64,000 bases of DNA from Dendrolimus kikuchii (GCA_019925095.2 CM034398.1:1622001-1686000), one strand, 5' to 3'. Positions 44,444 to 55,395 are shown, numbered from the stretch's first letter. Notes: generated by a model from the letters alone, not told the origin. Translations and numbers: made by a program.

Positions 44444-45054
44444 ATTTTTTTAATTTTTGAGGCAGGGGAAATAAATGCATTTCGTACACTACCGGGTACC
44501 TTTACAGGGATTTTTTTATATTGAAAGCACGGGATCCTCTATCATTGTTCAAGACAGAGGTTCGCATTTCTTTTTCTTTTGTCGCTGTACTTTATTTTTC
44601 ACTTAAAAATTTACATTTTTTACTTATTTATACACACAATACAACACAAATAACTCTCAAAAATTTACATTTTTTACTTATTTATTACAACACAAATAAC
44701 TTTACAGTATTTGGATATTGGTTAAGAGTTGGGTAGGAAAGTGAATATGGGTAAGTTTAGTTTGGGTGTGGGAATAGAATTGGTGGACCTTTACCAAATT
44801 AGATTAGACCAAAGCAATCAGAGTTATCCACTAAAGATGGCGCAGATAACAGAGTCAATTGTCGGCTTGTGTGGAGACTCAGCAAGGTACGCCTATTAAA
44901 GAGGGCTAATAATCCACTAAATTCCTCCCATGTGCCCCGCGCTCATGGTAGGAAAAGTGTGAGACTTAGAACGTAGTTACGCCCACGCTGATTCTGGCCA
45001 TCAGTGCTTGAGAATGCCCCGGGAGAGGCAAACTCACTTCGTCAACAGGGGTTT
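44444..45054 (-). mobile_element. Retroposon family F inserted in SINE C
   Basis: ATCGAGATAACCGATTTT at 44426-44443 and ATCGAGATAACCAATTTT at 45055-45072 form an 18-bp duplication with one mismatch. The element shows GAGGCAGGGGAAATAAATGC, CTCCCATGTGCCCCGCGCTC and AGACTTAGAACGTAGTTACG; ~350 bp of foreign AT-rich sequence at 44515-44870, including a 56-bp direct repeat (44605-44705), is nested in it. Confidence 0.65.
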
Positions 45055-45192
45055 ATCGAGATAACCAATTTTTTTTTTGATAACGCAGGGGAATTTCTTT
45101 GGACACCATCCTCGGGTTCTTCGGAGGAAGGGCCAGAATGCAGGCATATGGCCCGCATCGAGGGTGTGTGGGACTCTCAGCGACCGGTCAGC

Positions 45193-45435
45193 CTATAAAT
45201 GTCCCACTGTTGGGCTCAGGCCTCCCATTATAGGGGGAACGGACAGTATACCCGCCACGCTTGTCCAAGGCGGGTTGGCAGGTTTGACACATCAGTCACC
45301 TCGATGTGCAGGTTGCATCACGATGTTTTCCTTCACCGTTGTTAGCACGTGGTAATTGTAACAATGTGCACATTACATCAGAAAACTGACTAAGTGGTAC
45401 TTGCGTTCCGGCCAGGATCAAGTCCGCGCCCAGCA
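45193..45435 (-). mobile_element. tRNA-derived SINE C, antisense, head decayed
   Basis: CCTATAAATGTCCCACTGTT, CACATCAGTCACCTCGATGT, CTAAGTGGTACTTGCGTTCC. The B box is mutated and the A box missing. Confidence 0.7.
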
Positions 45436-45512
45436 TTACCATACAGCGTGGCAATGCTGCCAGCCTTCTGGGCACGCTTCCCTCTGGCAGCGATTTGCTA
45501 CATACTTTATAT
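45432..45512 (+). pseudogene. C-terminal scrap of an IQRGN-type retroelement protein
   Basis: ITIQRGNAASLLGTLPSGSD. The same segment occurs at 48497, 50430 and 56720, so it marks a dispersed retroelement whose 3' end carries this motif. Clade not identified. Confidence 0.5.
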
Positions 45513-45530
45513 TAATCTTATATATAAAAT

Positions 45531-46051
45531 TCTCGTGTCACAATGTTCTTTCCCATACTCCTCCGAAACGGCTTGACCGATTCTTATGAAATTTTTTATG
45601 CATATTCAGTAAGTCTGAGAATCGGCTACTATCTATTTTTAAAACCCCTAAGTGATAAGGGGTGTCCACCCCAAAAATTTATTTTTTTTAGGATACAGCA
45701 TTAAAAAATACATACAACCCTAAATTTACACCCCTCTACGATCCCTATTTTGTATTTGTTAATTATAAACTGTAATTTTTTGGCAAGATTTTTAATCTTA
45801 TTTGTCATGACTTAGAATGAAAAAAATTATATTACTCTTTTAGATTCACAATTAGAAGGGTAGGTGGCGCTGAGATCGGGTTCTGGAATCCTCCTAATCA
45901 CCTGGAGCTGGATTTTGGTGATTTTGTTTTTGTGTGTTTGAGTGGGTACTCGGATGGTTTAGATTCGCAATTAGAACCGGTACGTGGCTCTGGGATCGGG
46001 TTCTAGAATTTTATTTTTTAAAGGCAGGACAACGTCTGCCGGGGCCGCTAG
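45531..46051 (+). mobile_element. Helitron-like H2, complete
   Basis: A|TCTCGTGTCACAATG to GGACAACGTCTGCCGGGGCCG|CTAG|T, 521 bp, with GGCAGGACAACGTCTGCC forming the subterminal hairpin. Confidence 0.7.
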
Positions 46052-46418
46052 TTTATTTATAAATTAGTTTATTTTCAAGTATTGAGTTTAATTTATAATT
46101 ACCGTTTAATCTTAAATAGCTCGAGGACGAAACTATGATTAGATTCTAATATTCGCCCATCAATTTCGTGACCTCGTTTAGAGTTGCTTAAAATAATTGA
46201 TGTTGCATATGAAACTTCTTCAAATTTGTTCATTAATAACCCGTTAGTCTAGATATTGTACCTTGACATTTGATTTGACCGATACCTTTCAAAATATTTC
46301 TAAAATACGAGAGACATACTACATCGCATATATATGCAAACTAGGGACTTAACACGCGACTCCGACATTACCTATCGGCTTTAAATTGATTTAAGCCTAC
46401 ATGCTGCATGCACATTTT
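46052..46418. other. Unassigned, AT-rich
   Basis: No feature seen. Confidence 0.35.
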
Positions 46419-46737
46419 ATTCGTGCAGGAACGGAGAAAGAATACAATTTCCTGCGTTGGGGCGGCCTGTCGTAAGAGGCGACTAAACAACCCACAGCCA
46501 GGTGGTAGGGCATTTGCCCGACTGGATGGATACCACCCCTGGTCTAGAGCATGCCGCCATAACAACTTTGAGTTGTGTTCCGGCATTAGTGAGCCGGTTC
46601 CAGACTCACTTAAGAGAGCAGCAGCGCATTTGTAGCACCTTTGGTGTTGCAAATGTCCATAGGTGATGGTAACCGCTTTCCATCCAGTGGGCCGTCTGCC
46701 TGTCTGTTGAACTCCTGCAATAAAAAAATAAAAAAAA
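46419..46737 (+). mobile_element. Retroposon family B, full length
   Basis: TTCGTGCAGGAACGGAGAAA to CTCCTGCAATAAAAAAATAA. ATGCTGC occurs on both sides near the ends, a possible target duplication. Confidence 0.85.
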
Positions 46738-46824
46738 TGCTGCGCTAGATTGTAGCCCAATTAAATCGACCAAGTACGTGCATAGACCAAAAGATAGGGG
46801 GATATGAGACTTCATCCGTGGGTT

Positions 46825-47059
46825 TTTTTCCACGGCACCCTCAGTTTAAAAGTAGCCCAAGTTACTCCTTATAACATCAGTTATCTGATAGTGAAAGTCC
46901 CGTCAAAAACGGCCCAGCCGTTTCAGAGATTAGCCGGAACAAACAGACAGGCAGGCAGACATTTTTTATTGATGTAAGTATATACTTTCATATGCATTAG
47001 TAAAAAGCTATCATTTTGACATTACAAACAGACACTTCGTTTTTATTTATTTCTATAGA
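46825..47059 (-). mobile_element. Helitron-like fragment, CTAG end lost
   Basis: Minus strand TCTATAGAAATAAATAAAAA start and GGCTGGGCCGTTTTTGACGG body; related to 5843-6134. Confidence 0.5.
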
Positions 47060-47097
47060 TAAAGAAAACATTTTTTTTATTTAATTATAAAGTATGA

Positions 47098-47410
47098 ATA
47101 TATATATTAATACGTGAAGCAAAAAAATTTTGTATCCCTTTCTTTATCCGAAAATTGCGCGGACGTAGGAGTATATAATTTCACACACACTTAATAGTTT
47201 ATATAGAGAAGGAGTGCAGAACGCTAATTAAATCAATAAAAAAAAACATTACACACACTACCATGTATTTGACACACACACGCATATATACTCTTTTGTT
47301 TATTGTTCAAGTCAAATTACCAGTGTAGCCTTGGCGAAATCTGTGATTATAGAAGTATAGTCTTTGACATTAATTATTATGGTCGAATTTCGACCACGGG
47401 CGACCACTAG
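47098..47410 (+). mobile_element. Helitron-like H1, complete
   Basis: TTAATACGTGAAGCAAAAAA to GTCGAATTTCGACC, GGGCGACCA and CTAG|T. Confidence 0.65.
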
Positions 47411-48087
47411 TAATAATAAATACGCCTTAATCACAAGACCCAGTCTAACACACACAAAAAAAATTCACTAAAATCGGTAAAGTCGTTCTAAAGTTATTTT
47501 CGCGACATTTCTACGATTCATTTTTATTTATATAGAAGATAGATAGATAGTTTGACTGCCCACTGATTTGGTCCTTCATTAAGAGAACTAAATCAGTGCT
47601 AGTCATTAATTACTATCATAGACATAAGGAAAAAAAAACTAATTACTAATAACATTATTGTGTGTATATTCGTATTGGACGGTGTTGTCTTTAAATAAAT
47701 AAATTATTATTCTTTGGAGACCACGGGCCATAAAAATCGCCCGGACATTTGGAGGGCTAGCGTGGGGCCATGGGAAGGCCAACACGTAAAGGCCACTTGA
47801 CAAATTTAATGTAAATGTGGCGTGACACTGACCGGCGATTATCCCTGTCTACACCATATAGTAATGCACCCAAGGACAAGCCCGGCGTAGGACTATTGTG
47901 GGAAATGAGGACAAAAAGTACCGGGCTATTGTAGTGAACTGCTAATGGTACAAGGGGTCTGGGAATATGGGGACTATGGCGCCTGCCCGTCGCAATGTTC
48001 GGGGAACATGGAAAAATGGGCAGACGGTGACTCGCCACTCCCTGCATGGGCCCCAAAAAATGCCATAGAAGACAGGGGCAACATGGG

Positions 48088-48272
48088 TAAATTGATCGTG
48101 TACTAGCAGAAGGTGATGTCAGGAGCCTTAAGAACAGACGAGCTTGCATGACAAGAGTTATGAATGTCAAAGAGGCAAGTGAGGTGTGTAAGAATAAGCC
48201 TAAATGGCACTCTGTTGTTCGTGCCTACCCCGCAAGGGAACTGGCGTGAAGTTATGTATCTATGTATGTATA
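48088..48272 (+). mobile_element. RTE tail in element R
   Basis: AAATTGATCGTGTACTAGCA to GAAGTTATGTATCTATGTAT. No clear duplication at the left, so a deletion may have accompanied insertion. Confidence 0.85.
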
Positions 48273-48283
48273 TCATCTTAGGG

Positions 48284-49025
48284 CAGTGTTCGGCAAAGTG
48301 CGGCTCCAGAGCCGTATATGGCTCTTCGGCTCCTTAAGTGCGGTCCTAGCACAAATATCCACGGAAGGCGCAATAATAAATCTTATTGATGAGAACTTGG
48401 TATCATGCCTATAATTAAAAACAACAACATACAAACCTGACTTACTCAAACTTTCCAAGGCGCATTGTTCGCATTAATTAATATTGGTTGATCAGTATGG
48501 CGATCCAGCGAGGAAACGTAGCCAGCCTTCTGGGCACCTTACCCATAGAAGACGGTGATCTGGGCTCAGTATTCTACTTATAGTCTTGAGGGACTATGGG
48601 TAGAATACAATACAAATAAGTTAAGTTTTCTTGCATTGTATTCGATTATATGTGTTGAAACTTTTTAGAATGTATTATTTTTCATAATTTAAATTTATAT
48701 GTAATATGATTTTATTGTTTTGTTTATGTCGCTTGTAAGAAAATTTTGTAAAGGCAAGTCAATATAATTTTAGAAGCGTATTTGATTTTTTTACTTTTTG
48801 GCTAATAAATACATATTATATAAAATAATCCACGACAATATGTTCTAGTCAAAAATAAATTAATTGCGAATTAATATTTATTAAGTATGAAATTTAGTTT
48901 TATTTAGTGTACTACTTATTTAGTGCAATAAGTTTACTAAACAAGCAGATTTGACTCCCAATTTTTTTTTAAATTATTTTAATGTTCATATTTGGCTCTT
49001 TGGCTAATAAGTTTGCCGACAACTG
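48284..49025 (+). mobile_element. Non-autonomous hAT with perfect 8-bp target duplication
   Basis: Ends CAGTGTTCGGCAAAGTGCGG and, inverted, GTTTGCCGACAACTG; TCTTAGGG stands at 48276-48283 and 49026-49033. Subterminal GCCGTATATGGCTCTTCGGC pieces recur near the right end (TTTGGCTCTTTGGCTAAT). No hAT transposase; the middle carries an IQRGN-type scrap. Confidence 0.88.
48497..48583 (+). pseudogene. IQRGN-type retroelement scrap inside hAT
   Basis: MAIQRGNVASLLGTLPIEDG followed by DLGSVFYL and a stop. It lies wholly within the hAT, so it was inserted in or captured by the ancestor copy. Confidence 0.5.
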
Positions 49026-49470
49026 TCTTAGGGTAACACAGAAACTACGTTTTTTTAATTATTATTAACAACTCTACGGATTCGAGTTCCGTACCCTTTT
49101 TTACAACTTAATTTCTAGATTTAATTTTTTGAATTTAACACGCTTATTACTTATTTTGGTTCTTGTGTGTGACATTAATTTATTGATTTTTGTGTTGAGG
49201 TGTATGTGTCTTACGAAAAACTTATTATATTAATTTATTCTAGTTTTAATACTAAACTTATACTAATGTAGACTGTATCTGTTACATGCTGGTGTTGTGA
49301 GGAAGTGCATGTGCAGTGTGGGCCTTATATCTATACTTATATATATTGTCCTATCTAGAGCCATGTGTGTTGTTTTTTTCTTTTCTGTGCCTGGGTTATT
49401 AATTTTTAGGCTCTTTGTGCGTCTTGGTTTGTTTGTGAAGTGTGCGTGTAATGCAATGCGGTGGTAAAAA

Positions 49471-49819
49471 CTACGGATTAATTATTAAAAGTGTGTTCCT
49501 ACGTAGCTAAGTACGATAAATAATAAAATGTGACTGGTATTCTCGAACATGCAATCAATAACAACAAACAACAATAGATCTCGTGTTTTTAGAAAGTCAC
49601 GTCTCAAGATGATTTCAATATTGCATTGATTACAACGACGTGATGGTATTGCAAAAGTGCTTTGTAAGATGACCGAGGCAACACTTTTAGAACGGCTGGA
49701 GAAAGGCACGTTCCGTAGCGGCAGATAATTTCTAATACCTCAATACCATGAAAGCAAACTGATGGCTTTAACTGGCTAAATGACCCATAATATTTTCTAA
49801 GTTTTCGCGACTAGAATTC
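49471..49819. other. Unassigned
   Basis: A 74-codon minus frame at 49485-49709 has no motif. No repeat match. Confidence 0.3.
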
Positions 49820-50101
49820 GTGCGCAGAAGGTTTGCCGATCATCATTTGCCTGCGTGCATTTCAGATTTGCCGGCATTAGTGACCAAGTTCCAGTCTCCC
49901 TTAAGAGAGCAGCGGCGCATTTGTAGCACCTTTGGCGTTGCAAATGTCCATAGACAATGGTAACCGCTTTCCATCAAAAAAATCACCCCTCCTGCTTCCT
50001 ACGACTGGGACCGGGGATTGTCTAAGTAGTACTAAGAACTAGACGACCGCGAGTTGCGGTTGTAGGAAGCAGGTGGGGTTATCATCGGCAAACCGGCGCA
50101 C
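49820..50101. mobile_element. MITE with ~24-bp inverted ends, interrupted by family B
   Basis: GTGCGCAGAAGGTTTGCCGA at the left pairs with TCGGCAAACCGGCGCAC at the right. Inside, CACCCCTCCTGCTTCCTACG pairs with GTAGGAAGCAGGTGGGG. A family B 3' fragment (plus, 49868-49982) sits between. Confidence 0.6.
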
Positions 50102-50104
50102 TTA

Positions 50105-50345
50105 TAGTTTTAAATATTTTTTTTCGGCTATTTTTCAGTAGCAGTGATCACAGACGACAGGGATCTCATTTTTCAATGAGTAATGTTAAAGTTTTTTATT
50201 TAGACTACCGCCAACTCGTTCATTATAATTATTTACTTTTAATATTTGTTTATGGTTATTATTTACTCTATGGGAGCCTAGTCTAATTTACCACCGCTTC
50301 GCAACATGCTGTGGCTTGAAGAAAAGAAGCGGCGCAAGAAACACT
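50105..50345 (-). mobile_element. Penelope-like 3' region, antisense
   Basis: Contains TATTTACTCTATGGGAGCCT, CCGCTTCGCAACATGCTGTG and GAAGCGGCGCAAGAAACACT. The hammerhead-like segment at 50117-50150 is decayed (one stem arm mismatched). Confidence 0.65.
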
Positions 50346-50528
50346 TCAGCAACATGCCTAGGTCTAAACTTTATCGAGACAGCGAAATGCCTGGTAGACG
50401 TCTCACGTGGCCAAAAGACTGGTATACGCGGACAACGCATTAGCGTTGCGATACAGCGAGGTAATGTAGCCAGTCTTTTGGGCACGTTTCCAACTGACAG
50501 CGGTCTGGCACTAGATTTTATAGTTTAA
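50346..50528 (+). pseudogene. IQRGN-type retroelement C-terminus
   Basis: Frame reads FIETAKCLVDVSRGQKTGIR, GQRISVAIQRGNVASLLGTF, stop at 50528. A longer relative is at 56572. Adjacent to the antisense Penelope end. Confidence 0.5.
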
Positions 50529-50573
50529 TTTGTATACATTTCCCTCCTAGCTCTAATATAATTTTATACAATA

Positions 50574-50770
50574 CTAGCGGCCCGGCGCGGTTTTAACCGC
50601 GCTCTGTCCCGCTCCCGTGGTATATAGCGTCATGTTATATAGCCTATGACACTCCCTGTTGACGTAGCTTTCGAACAGTAAAAGAATTTTTAAAATCGGT
50701 TTAGTAGATCCAGAGATTACCTCCTACAACGTCACAAACTCACAAACTTAACCTCTTTATAATATTAGTA
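50574..50770 (-). mobile_element. Helitron-like element
   Basis: Minus strand ends GCGGTTAAAACCGCGCCGGGCCG|CTAG, where GCGGTT/AACCGC is the hairpin. Confidence 0.5.
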
Positions 50771-50837
50771 TACATTATGTTTACATGCACACACACTGCA
50801 ACATGGTATATAAGGCAACGTACACATACTAGGCTTT

Positions 50838-51235
50838 TTTTTCAGGCGGGGGAAATGCTATTTACGCACAATACCGGGTCCTTTGCAAGGGATTAGACCA
50901 TAGTTGATCATGGAGGCCTTCCCAGAAGGGGCAATTCAAAGAGTAATCAACCGGCTTGTGTGGAGACTCGAGCCCAAATGGCTAACACCCACTAAAACCA
51001 CCCTCCTCCGACGGCCCTGCGCTTATGGCAGGAAAGGCATGAGACTTAGAACGTAGTTACGCCCACGCCGATCCTAGCGCAATAAGTGCCTGAGAAAGGC
51101 CCTGGAAGAGCTAACTCACTTCCACGACAGGGGTGAAGACTCCTCTGCTCCCTTGATGCATGAGGCGGTATTATCCTTAGACTACCCCCACCCTCGATGA
51201 CCACCCGTAGTACATGCCAAGACCCCTCCTCTCTT
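50838..51235 (-). mobile_element. Retroposon family F, longest copy
   Basis: T run, AGGCGGGGGAAATGCTATTT, TTGATCATGGAGGCCTTCCC, GAGACTTAGAACGTAGTTAC, extending to CCACCCTCGATGACCACCCG. No protein; target duplication not found. Confidence 0.7.
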
Positions 51236-51489
51236 TTTAGTGTTCACGTAATAATTCATAAATATGGTTTTAAATCAAAGTTAAAGAAAGAAAATGGCTC
51301 ATATTTGTATTTATTAATGCGGCCGCTTGCCGCGTGTCGCCAAGTGCGTGAGTACCTATGATTATAAGTGAAAAAAATATTATCATGATGAAAAAACTAT
51401 TATCTGATGATCAGTTAAACATGAGCCGTTTAAAAAGCGCTGCCATATTAGAGTGTAACTCGAATAAAAAAAAAAACATTAAAAAAACC

Positions 51490-51776
51490 GACTTCAAAAA
51501 CTAAAGATTTTTGACTAAGAATTTATTTAGCTTATTAAGAGACAAAATAATATTAAATTTTCTACATCTTGAAGTCGGTGCCGAACAAACCATAAAAATT
51601 ACAATATTTTGCAACATTTTGTTGTTATAACAGTGTATATGGTAATTTTTATGGTTTGCTCGGCACCGACTTCAAGATGTAGAAAATTTTATATTATTTT
51701 GTCTCTTAATAAACTAAATAAATTCTTAGTCAAAAATCTTTATTAAGTTATTTTATACTTTTTAGTTTTTGAAGTC
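51490..51776. mobile_element. Long foldback palindrome
   Basis: Left arm 51490-51602 and right arm 51652-51776 are near-perfect inverted repeats (outer GACTTCAAAAACTAAA, inner CCGAACAAACCATAAAAATT) with a 49-bp spacer; the right arm has a ~20-bp insertion. No coding frame. It fits a foldback MITE or an inverted duplication. Confidence 0.85.
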
Positions 51777-51796
51777 TAAGTTTTAAGAAATGAAAT

Positions 51797-51973
51797 GACC
51801 ATCGCGATCCACACAACATTTTATAGAAACAAAAAATTAAACAAATGTAATTACGGAAATAACAAAGGTATTTTTTTTACATATCAATGAGAAAAATGAC
51901 ATTTTTTCGCGGTCCGCACTAAATCGCTCAGCGGTCCGGATCCAGATCGCGGTCCGCCATTTAGCGACCCCTG
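51797..51973 (-). mobile_element. Short hAT-like MITE, antisense
   Basis: GCGGTCCGCCATTTAGCGAC and CCCTG end match the element at 32185. The other end is decayed and no left duplication is found. Confidence 0.55.
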
Positions 51974-51982
51974 CCCTAGAGG

Positions 51983-52176
51983 GCACCTTCCTTGATCAAA
52001 TTGATCGTGTACTAGCAGAAGGTGATGTCAGGAGCCTTAAGAACAGACGAGCGTGCATGACAAGAGCTATGAATGTCAAAGAAGCAAGTGAGGTGTGTAA
52101 GAATAAGCCTTAATGGCGCTCTGTTGTTCGTGCCTACCCCGCAAGGGAACTGGCGTGAAGTGTATGTATGTATGTA
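51983..52176 (+). mobile_element. RTE tail with 11-bp target duplication
   Basis: TGCCCTAGAGG at 51972-51982 and 52177-52187; inserted at the edge of the hAT-like copy. Confidence 0.88.
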
Positions 52177-52189
52177 TGCCCTAGAGGAT

Positions 52190-52705
52190 ATTGGCTACAA
52201 GTTGACAAAAACCTAAGCACCTCCCCCCCGTGACGAAGCGTGGTATTTCAAAGATCTCCCGATGAACTGGTCATGTAGTGTAGATGCGCTCCCTAAGTAT
52301 ACCGGGTAGGTTAGATCAGTTTCCCATTTTTTTATAATATATCTCTTTAACGATTCATTTACTGGGCTATCTAGTATGTTTCTTATTCGGTACAAATTAT
52401 ATAAGGAGGCCAAATTTACGTAGTTAAAGACCAATAACGACGTCCAGGTGCTCCAAGTACGCTTCCGTAAAAAATAGTCACATAATTCATGAATAATTCA
52501 TTATAATTAAAAACGAAAGTCTACCAGGCTGTAATAGTATACATAAACATAAGGCCTTATTCCGTATGACAGAGAAAATTCCACAGCGATAACGCGTTGC
52601 GATTATTCAAAGAGCGAAGACGCATTTTCAAACTTATTGTCCTTGTTGATATGTATATTACAATGCTGATAGGTACACAAGTATTGAAATTTAATATTGT
52701 ATACA
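52190..52705. other. Unassigned
   Basis: A 73-codon minus frame at 52213-52434 (YIIKKWETDLTYPVYLGSAS) is not recognised and is unsupported by other evidence. Confidence 0.3.
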
Positions 52706-52766
52706 GAAAGAAAGAAAGCAAAAATAATTTGACGAAATAGCGACGTAATTACATTCCTTATACACT

Positions 52767-53430
52767 GACGGCCTCTGTGGTTGAGCGGGCTAAGCCTTTT
52801 GCCGGTCTACCTCACTCCAACGCAGAGGCTCTCCGGGTTCGATTCCTGGTATAGTAAATTTCGGAAACGTATTTTCTCCGTTATTTACTATGGTCTGGGT
52901 GTCTGGGATCGGCCCCAGAGTAGTCCGTTGTATATTACCTATAACACAAGCGTAACTTGCTTAATTTGGGAATATACAATGTGTGTGTTTGTACATACAT
53001 ACATAACTTCACGCCAGTTCCCTTGCGGGGTAGGCACGAACAACAGAGCGCCATTTAGGCCCATTCTTACACACCTCACTTGCTTCTTTGACATTCATAA
53101 CTCTTGTCATGCACATTCGTCTGTTCTTAAGGCTCCTGACATCACCCTCCGCTAGTACACGATCAATTTGATCATGGAAGGTGTGTCGTGGCCTTCCACG
53201 ACTTCTGCATCCATCCACTTTTGCATTGTATATCTATTTAGTCATTCTTTCATCATGCATTCTTTCCACATGCCCGAACCACCGGAGCATTCCTTTCCTT
53301 ACATTCACCCCGACACTCTCTTTCAGACCAACTCTCTTTCTTACTTCGGTATTACGAACGCGGTCCGCGAGCGTCACTCCGCAGATTTGTGTGTGTTTGT
53401 CTGCCGATTATTTATTTATTTATTTAAAAA
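52767..53430 (+). mobile_element. tRNA-derived SINE D, interrupted by RTE
   Basis: A box GTGGTTGAGCGGGCTAAGC, B box GGGTTCGATTCC at 52837-52848, body to GTGTGTGTTTGT, then after the RTE insert CTGCCG and (ATTT)n. TTATACAC near both ends is a likely target duplication. Confidence 0.85.
52993..53387 (-). mobile_element. RTE copy nested in SINE, 13-bp target duplication
   Basis: TGTGTGTGTTTGT at 52980-52992 and 53388-53400. Homology covers GVTLADRVRNTEVRKRVGLK to YPARELA; one frameshift-free stretch of 69 codons remains. Confidence 0.9.
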
Positions 53431-53813
53431 CATTATTATACACAGAGTACATTTTGAGAATTAGTATGCCGCATTTTCTGCAAACAAGGTTTGCACTCAG
53501 CATATTGCTGTGCCGGAATTATATCCGACACTACGCTGATTTTCAGCGCAAACGTTCCTTTTGACGTAAAACCAAAACGAATTTTGTTTAATAATAATAA
53601 TTAATAAAATTTAATTTAATTCGTAAATCAAATAAATAAACTTTAATAAAACCAACAATAAAATACCTTGTTACTTCAAATTTAAAATAAAATACTCGTG
53701 TAACAACTTGTATCGAATCATCTATTCGAATACAATTCGATAGTGATTGCCGAGTATTACCACATTTTGCATGCCACGTCACTGACATGAGGCAACAAAT
53801 GACATTTCACTTC

Positions 53814-54132
53814 GGAGTTTTTGGCGGGAACTGAAAGGGGACGCTGTGCTGTGCAGTTTTATTTTCTAAAAATGTGTAAAATAACTCTAAAATGAACAAT
53901 AGTTGTAGGATATTGATAGTTTTTGAGTAGTAATTATGTGTTTTGTGAGAAATGTGAACTGTATAGTCAAATGCGGCCTTTTAAGTTGTCACAAGTACTC
54001 CGTTGAATGGCACTAGCTGATTACCTACAGTTCAGCTGTGCTACACATAGGCTTAAGAAAATGAAGAAACTACATTGAATTTAAGATCTGGCTTAAAGGC
54101 CTAGCTGCCAATCCATAAAATCAAAAAAAAAA
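53814..54132 (+). mobile_element. SINE-like family Q, full length
   Basis: GACATTTCACTTC (53801-53813) and GACATTTTACTTC (54133-54145) flank it. Begins GGAGTTTTTGGCGGGAACTG and ends in CCATAAAATCAAAAAAAAAA. Confidence 0.85.
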
Positions 54133-54145
54133 GACATTTTACTTC

Positions 54146-54442
54146 ATAACCTACAAATATTTAATGCAGAAAAACGGTTTCGAAATTCATTCTATTAGTG
54201 AATTGAATGGAATTTTATATAATTTAATAATACGTTAATATATTAATAATACCTATCCAATGAGGCCAGGGAGCCTAAAGATACATACATATGATAAAGT
54301 GGAATTTTATGCTATGTCTTGCAACGACCAGTACTTATATCTAAACACGTGTCATTTTCACTACGCGATTCTCCAAAGTCAACCGCTTTAGGCCGTCTGT
54401 TGTGTTCAGTTACGAGAAATATAAATATTTGTAATAAGAAAT
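54146..54442. other. Unassigned, AT-rich
   Basis: No feature seen. Confidence 0.3.
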
Positions 54443-54454
54443 CTCCTGCTTTTT

Positions 54455-54638
54455 ACATACATACATACATAACTTCACGCCAGTTCCCTTGCGGGGTAGG
54501 CACGAACAACAGAGCGCCATTCAGGCTTATTCTTACACACCTCACTTGCTTCTTTGACATTCATAGCTCTTGTCATGCACGCTCGTCTGTTCTTAAGGCT
54601 CCTGACATCACCTTCTGTTAGTACACGATCAATTTGAG
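54455..54638 (-). mobile_element. RTE tail with 12-bp target duplication
   Basis: CTCCTGCTTTTT at 54443-54454 and 54639-54650. Confidence 0.9.
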
Positions 54639-54936
54639 CTCCTGCTTTTTGTGTTATTTTAATTATATAAACGTAATAAATACAACAATGGATAGTTAAT
54701 TCATGTATTCCTCTCAATAATTTTCACTTGACAAAAAAAAATTGACATAAAAAATAAAAATCATATTTAAATAAAGTCTATACGAAAATACGTTTGAAAT
54801 GAATGAGTCTGCAACATCTTCTATACGGCACAAGATAATATTTTTGATAACATTACAATATTCGTTGAAAAAATACGAGCAGTTTCGATTGATAACATAA
54901 AAAAAATGAAGGAACAGAATCAAAGATAAGTAAATA

Positions 54937-55395
54937 AAGTGTAAACTCTATATAACGACACCGAAGGGGCTGTGCATTTTATGGCGTTAACAGTTATCGT
55001 TAAATGGAGAGAAGTCTGTTATTTTTGTCTGACATCTTTTGCTGCACCAGTAGTTTGTTGTATTTTTTTTTTGCTTATTTTATTCATATCTTGCGTTATT
55101 GAAGCATCTTAGTGATAAAGGAAGTACTTAGAAATTTCGGTATGCATGATGCCGACAGTCGAGTTTATTACGAGCTAGAATAATAAAGCGATAAAAGAAC
55201 GTGCAGCTTTTACTAATTTTGGCAACTCAAAAGATACTTTTATTACTTAATTGTTGTCGTTACTTAGAGTGGATGTAATGCTATATAGAGTGTATCATTG
55301 TATGGAAGACAAACTAAACCAACCAAATCCAAGCGATTACGACGCTTAAGCGAGTTTGTCGTTAAATCAAGTGACGTTACATGGAGTTTACACTG
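54937..55395 (-). mobile_element. Pogo/Tigger-like MITE
   Basis: AGTGTAAACTCTATATAACG to GACGTTACATGGAGTTTACA and CTG, TA flanks; opposite orientation to 42916. Confidence 0.8.

Larger units (their letters stand above)
47700..49470 (-). mobile_element. Element R, rearranged antisense copy
   Basis: 47700-48087 matches 24900-25290 inverted (GGGCCATAAAAATCGCCCGG, GACAAGCCCGGCGTAGGAC) and 49050-49470 matches 24230-24660 inverted (ACTCTACGGATTCGAGTTCC, GCGTCTTGGTTTGTTTGTG). The part between is replaced by an RTE tail and a hAT. Confidence 0.55.
52708..53770 (-). mobile_element. LINE 3' end, family U, interrupted by SINE D
   Basis: GAAAGAAAGAAAGCAAAAAT to CATTCCTTATACAC, resumes at 53488 with AAGGTTTGCACTCAGCATAT, as in the copy at 13246. 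Confidence 0.6.

Noticed and set aside
52767..52850. A tRNA gene
   Set aside because: A and B boxes are present but no cloverleaf with anticodon arm can be drawn and a SINE body and tail follow; the same unit is dispersed.
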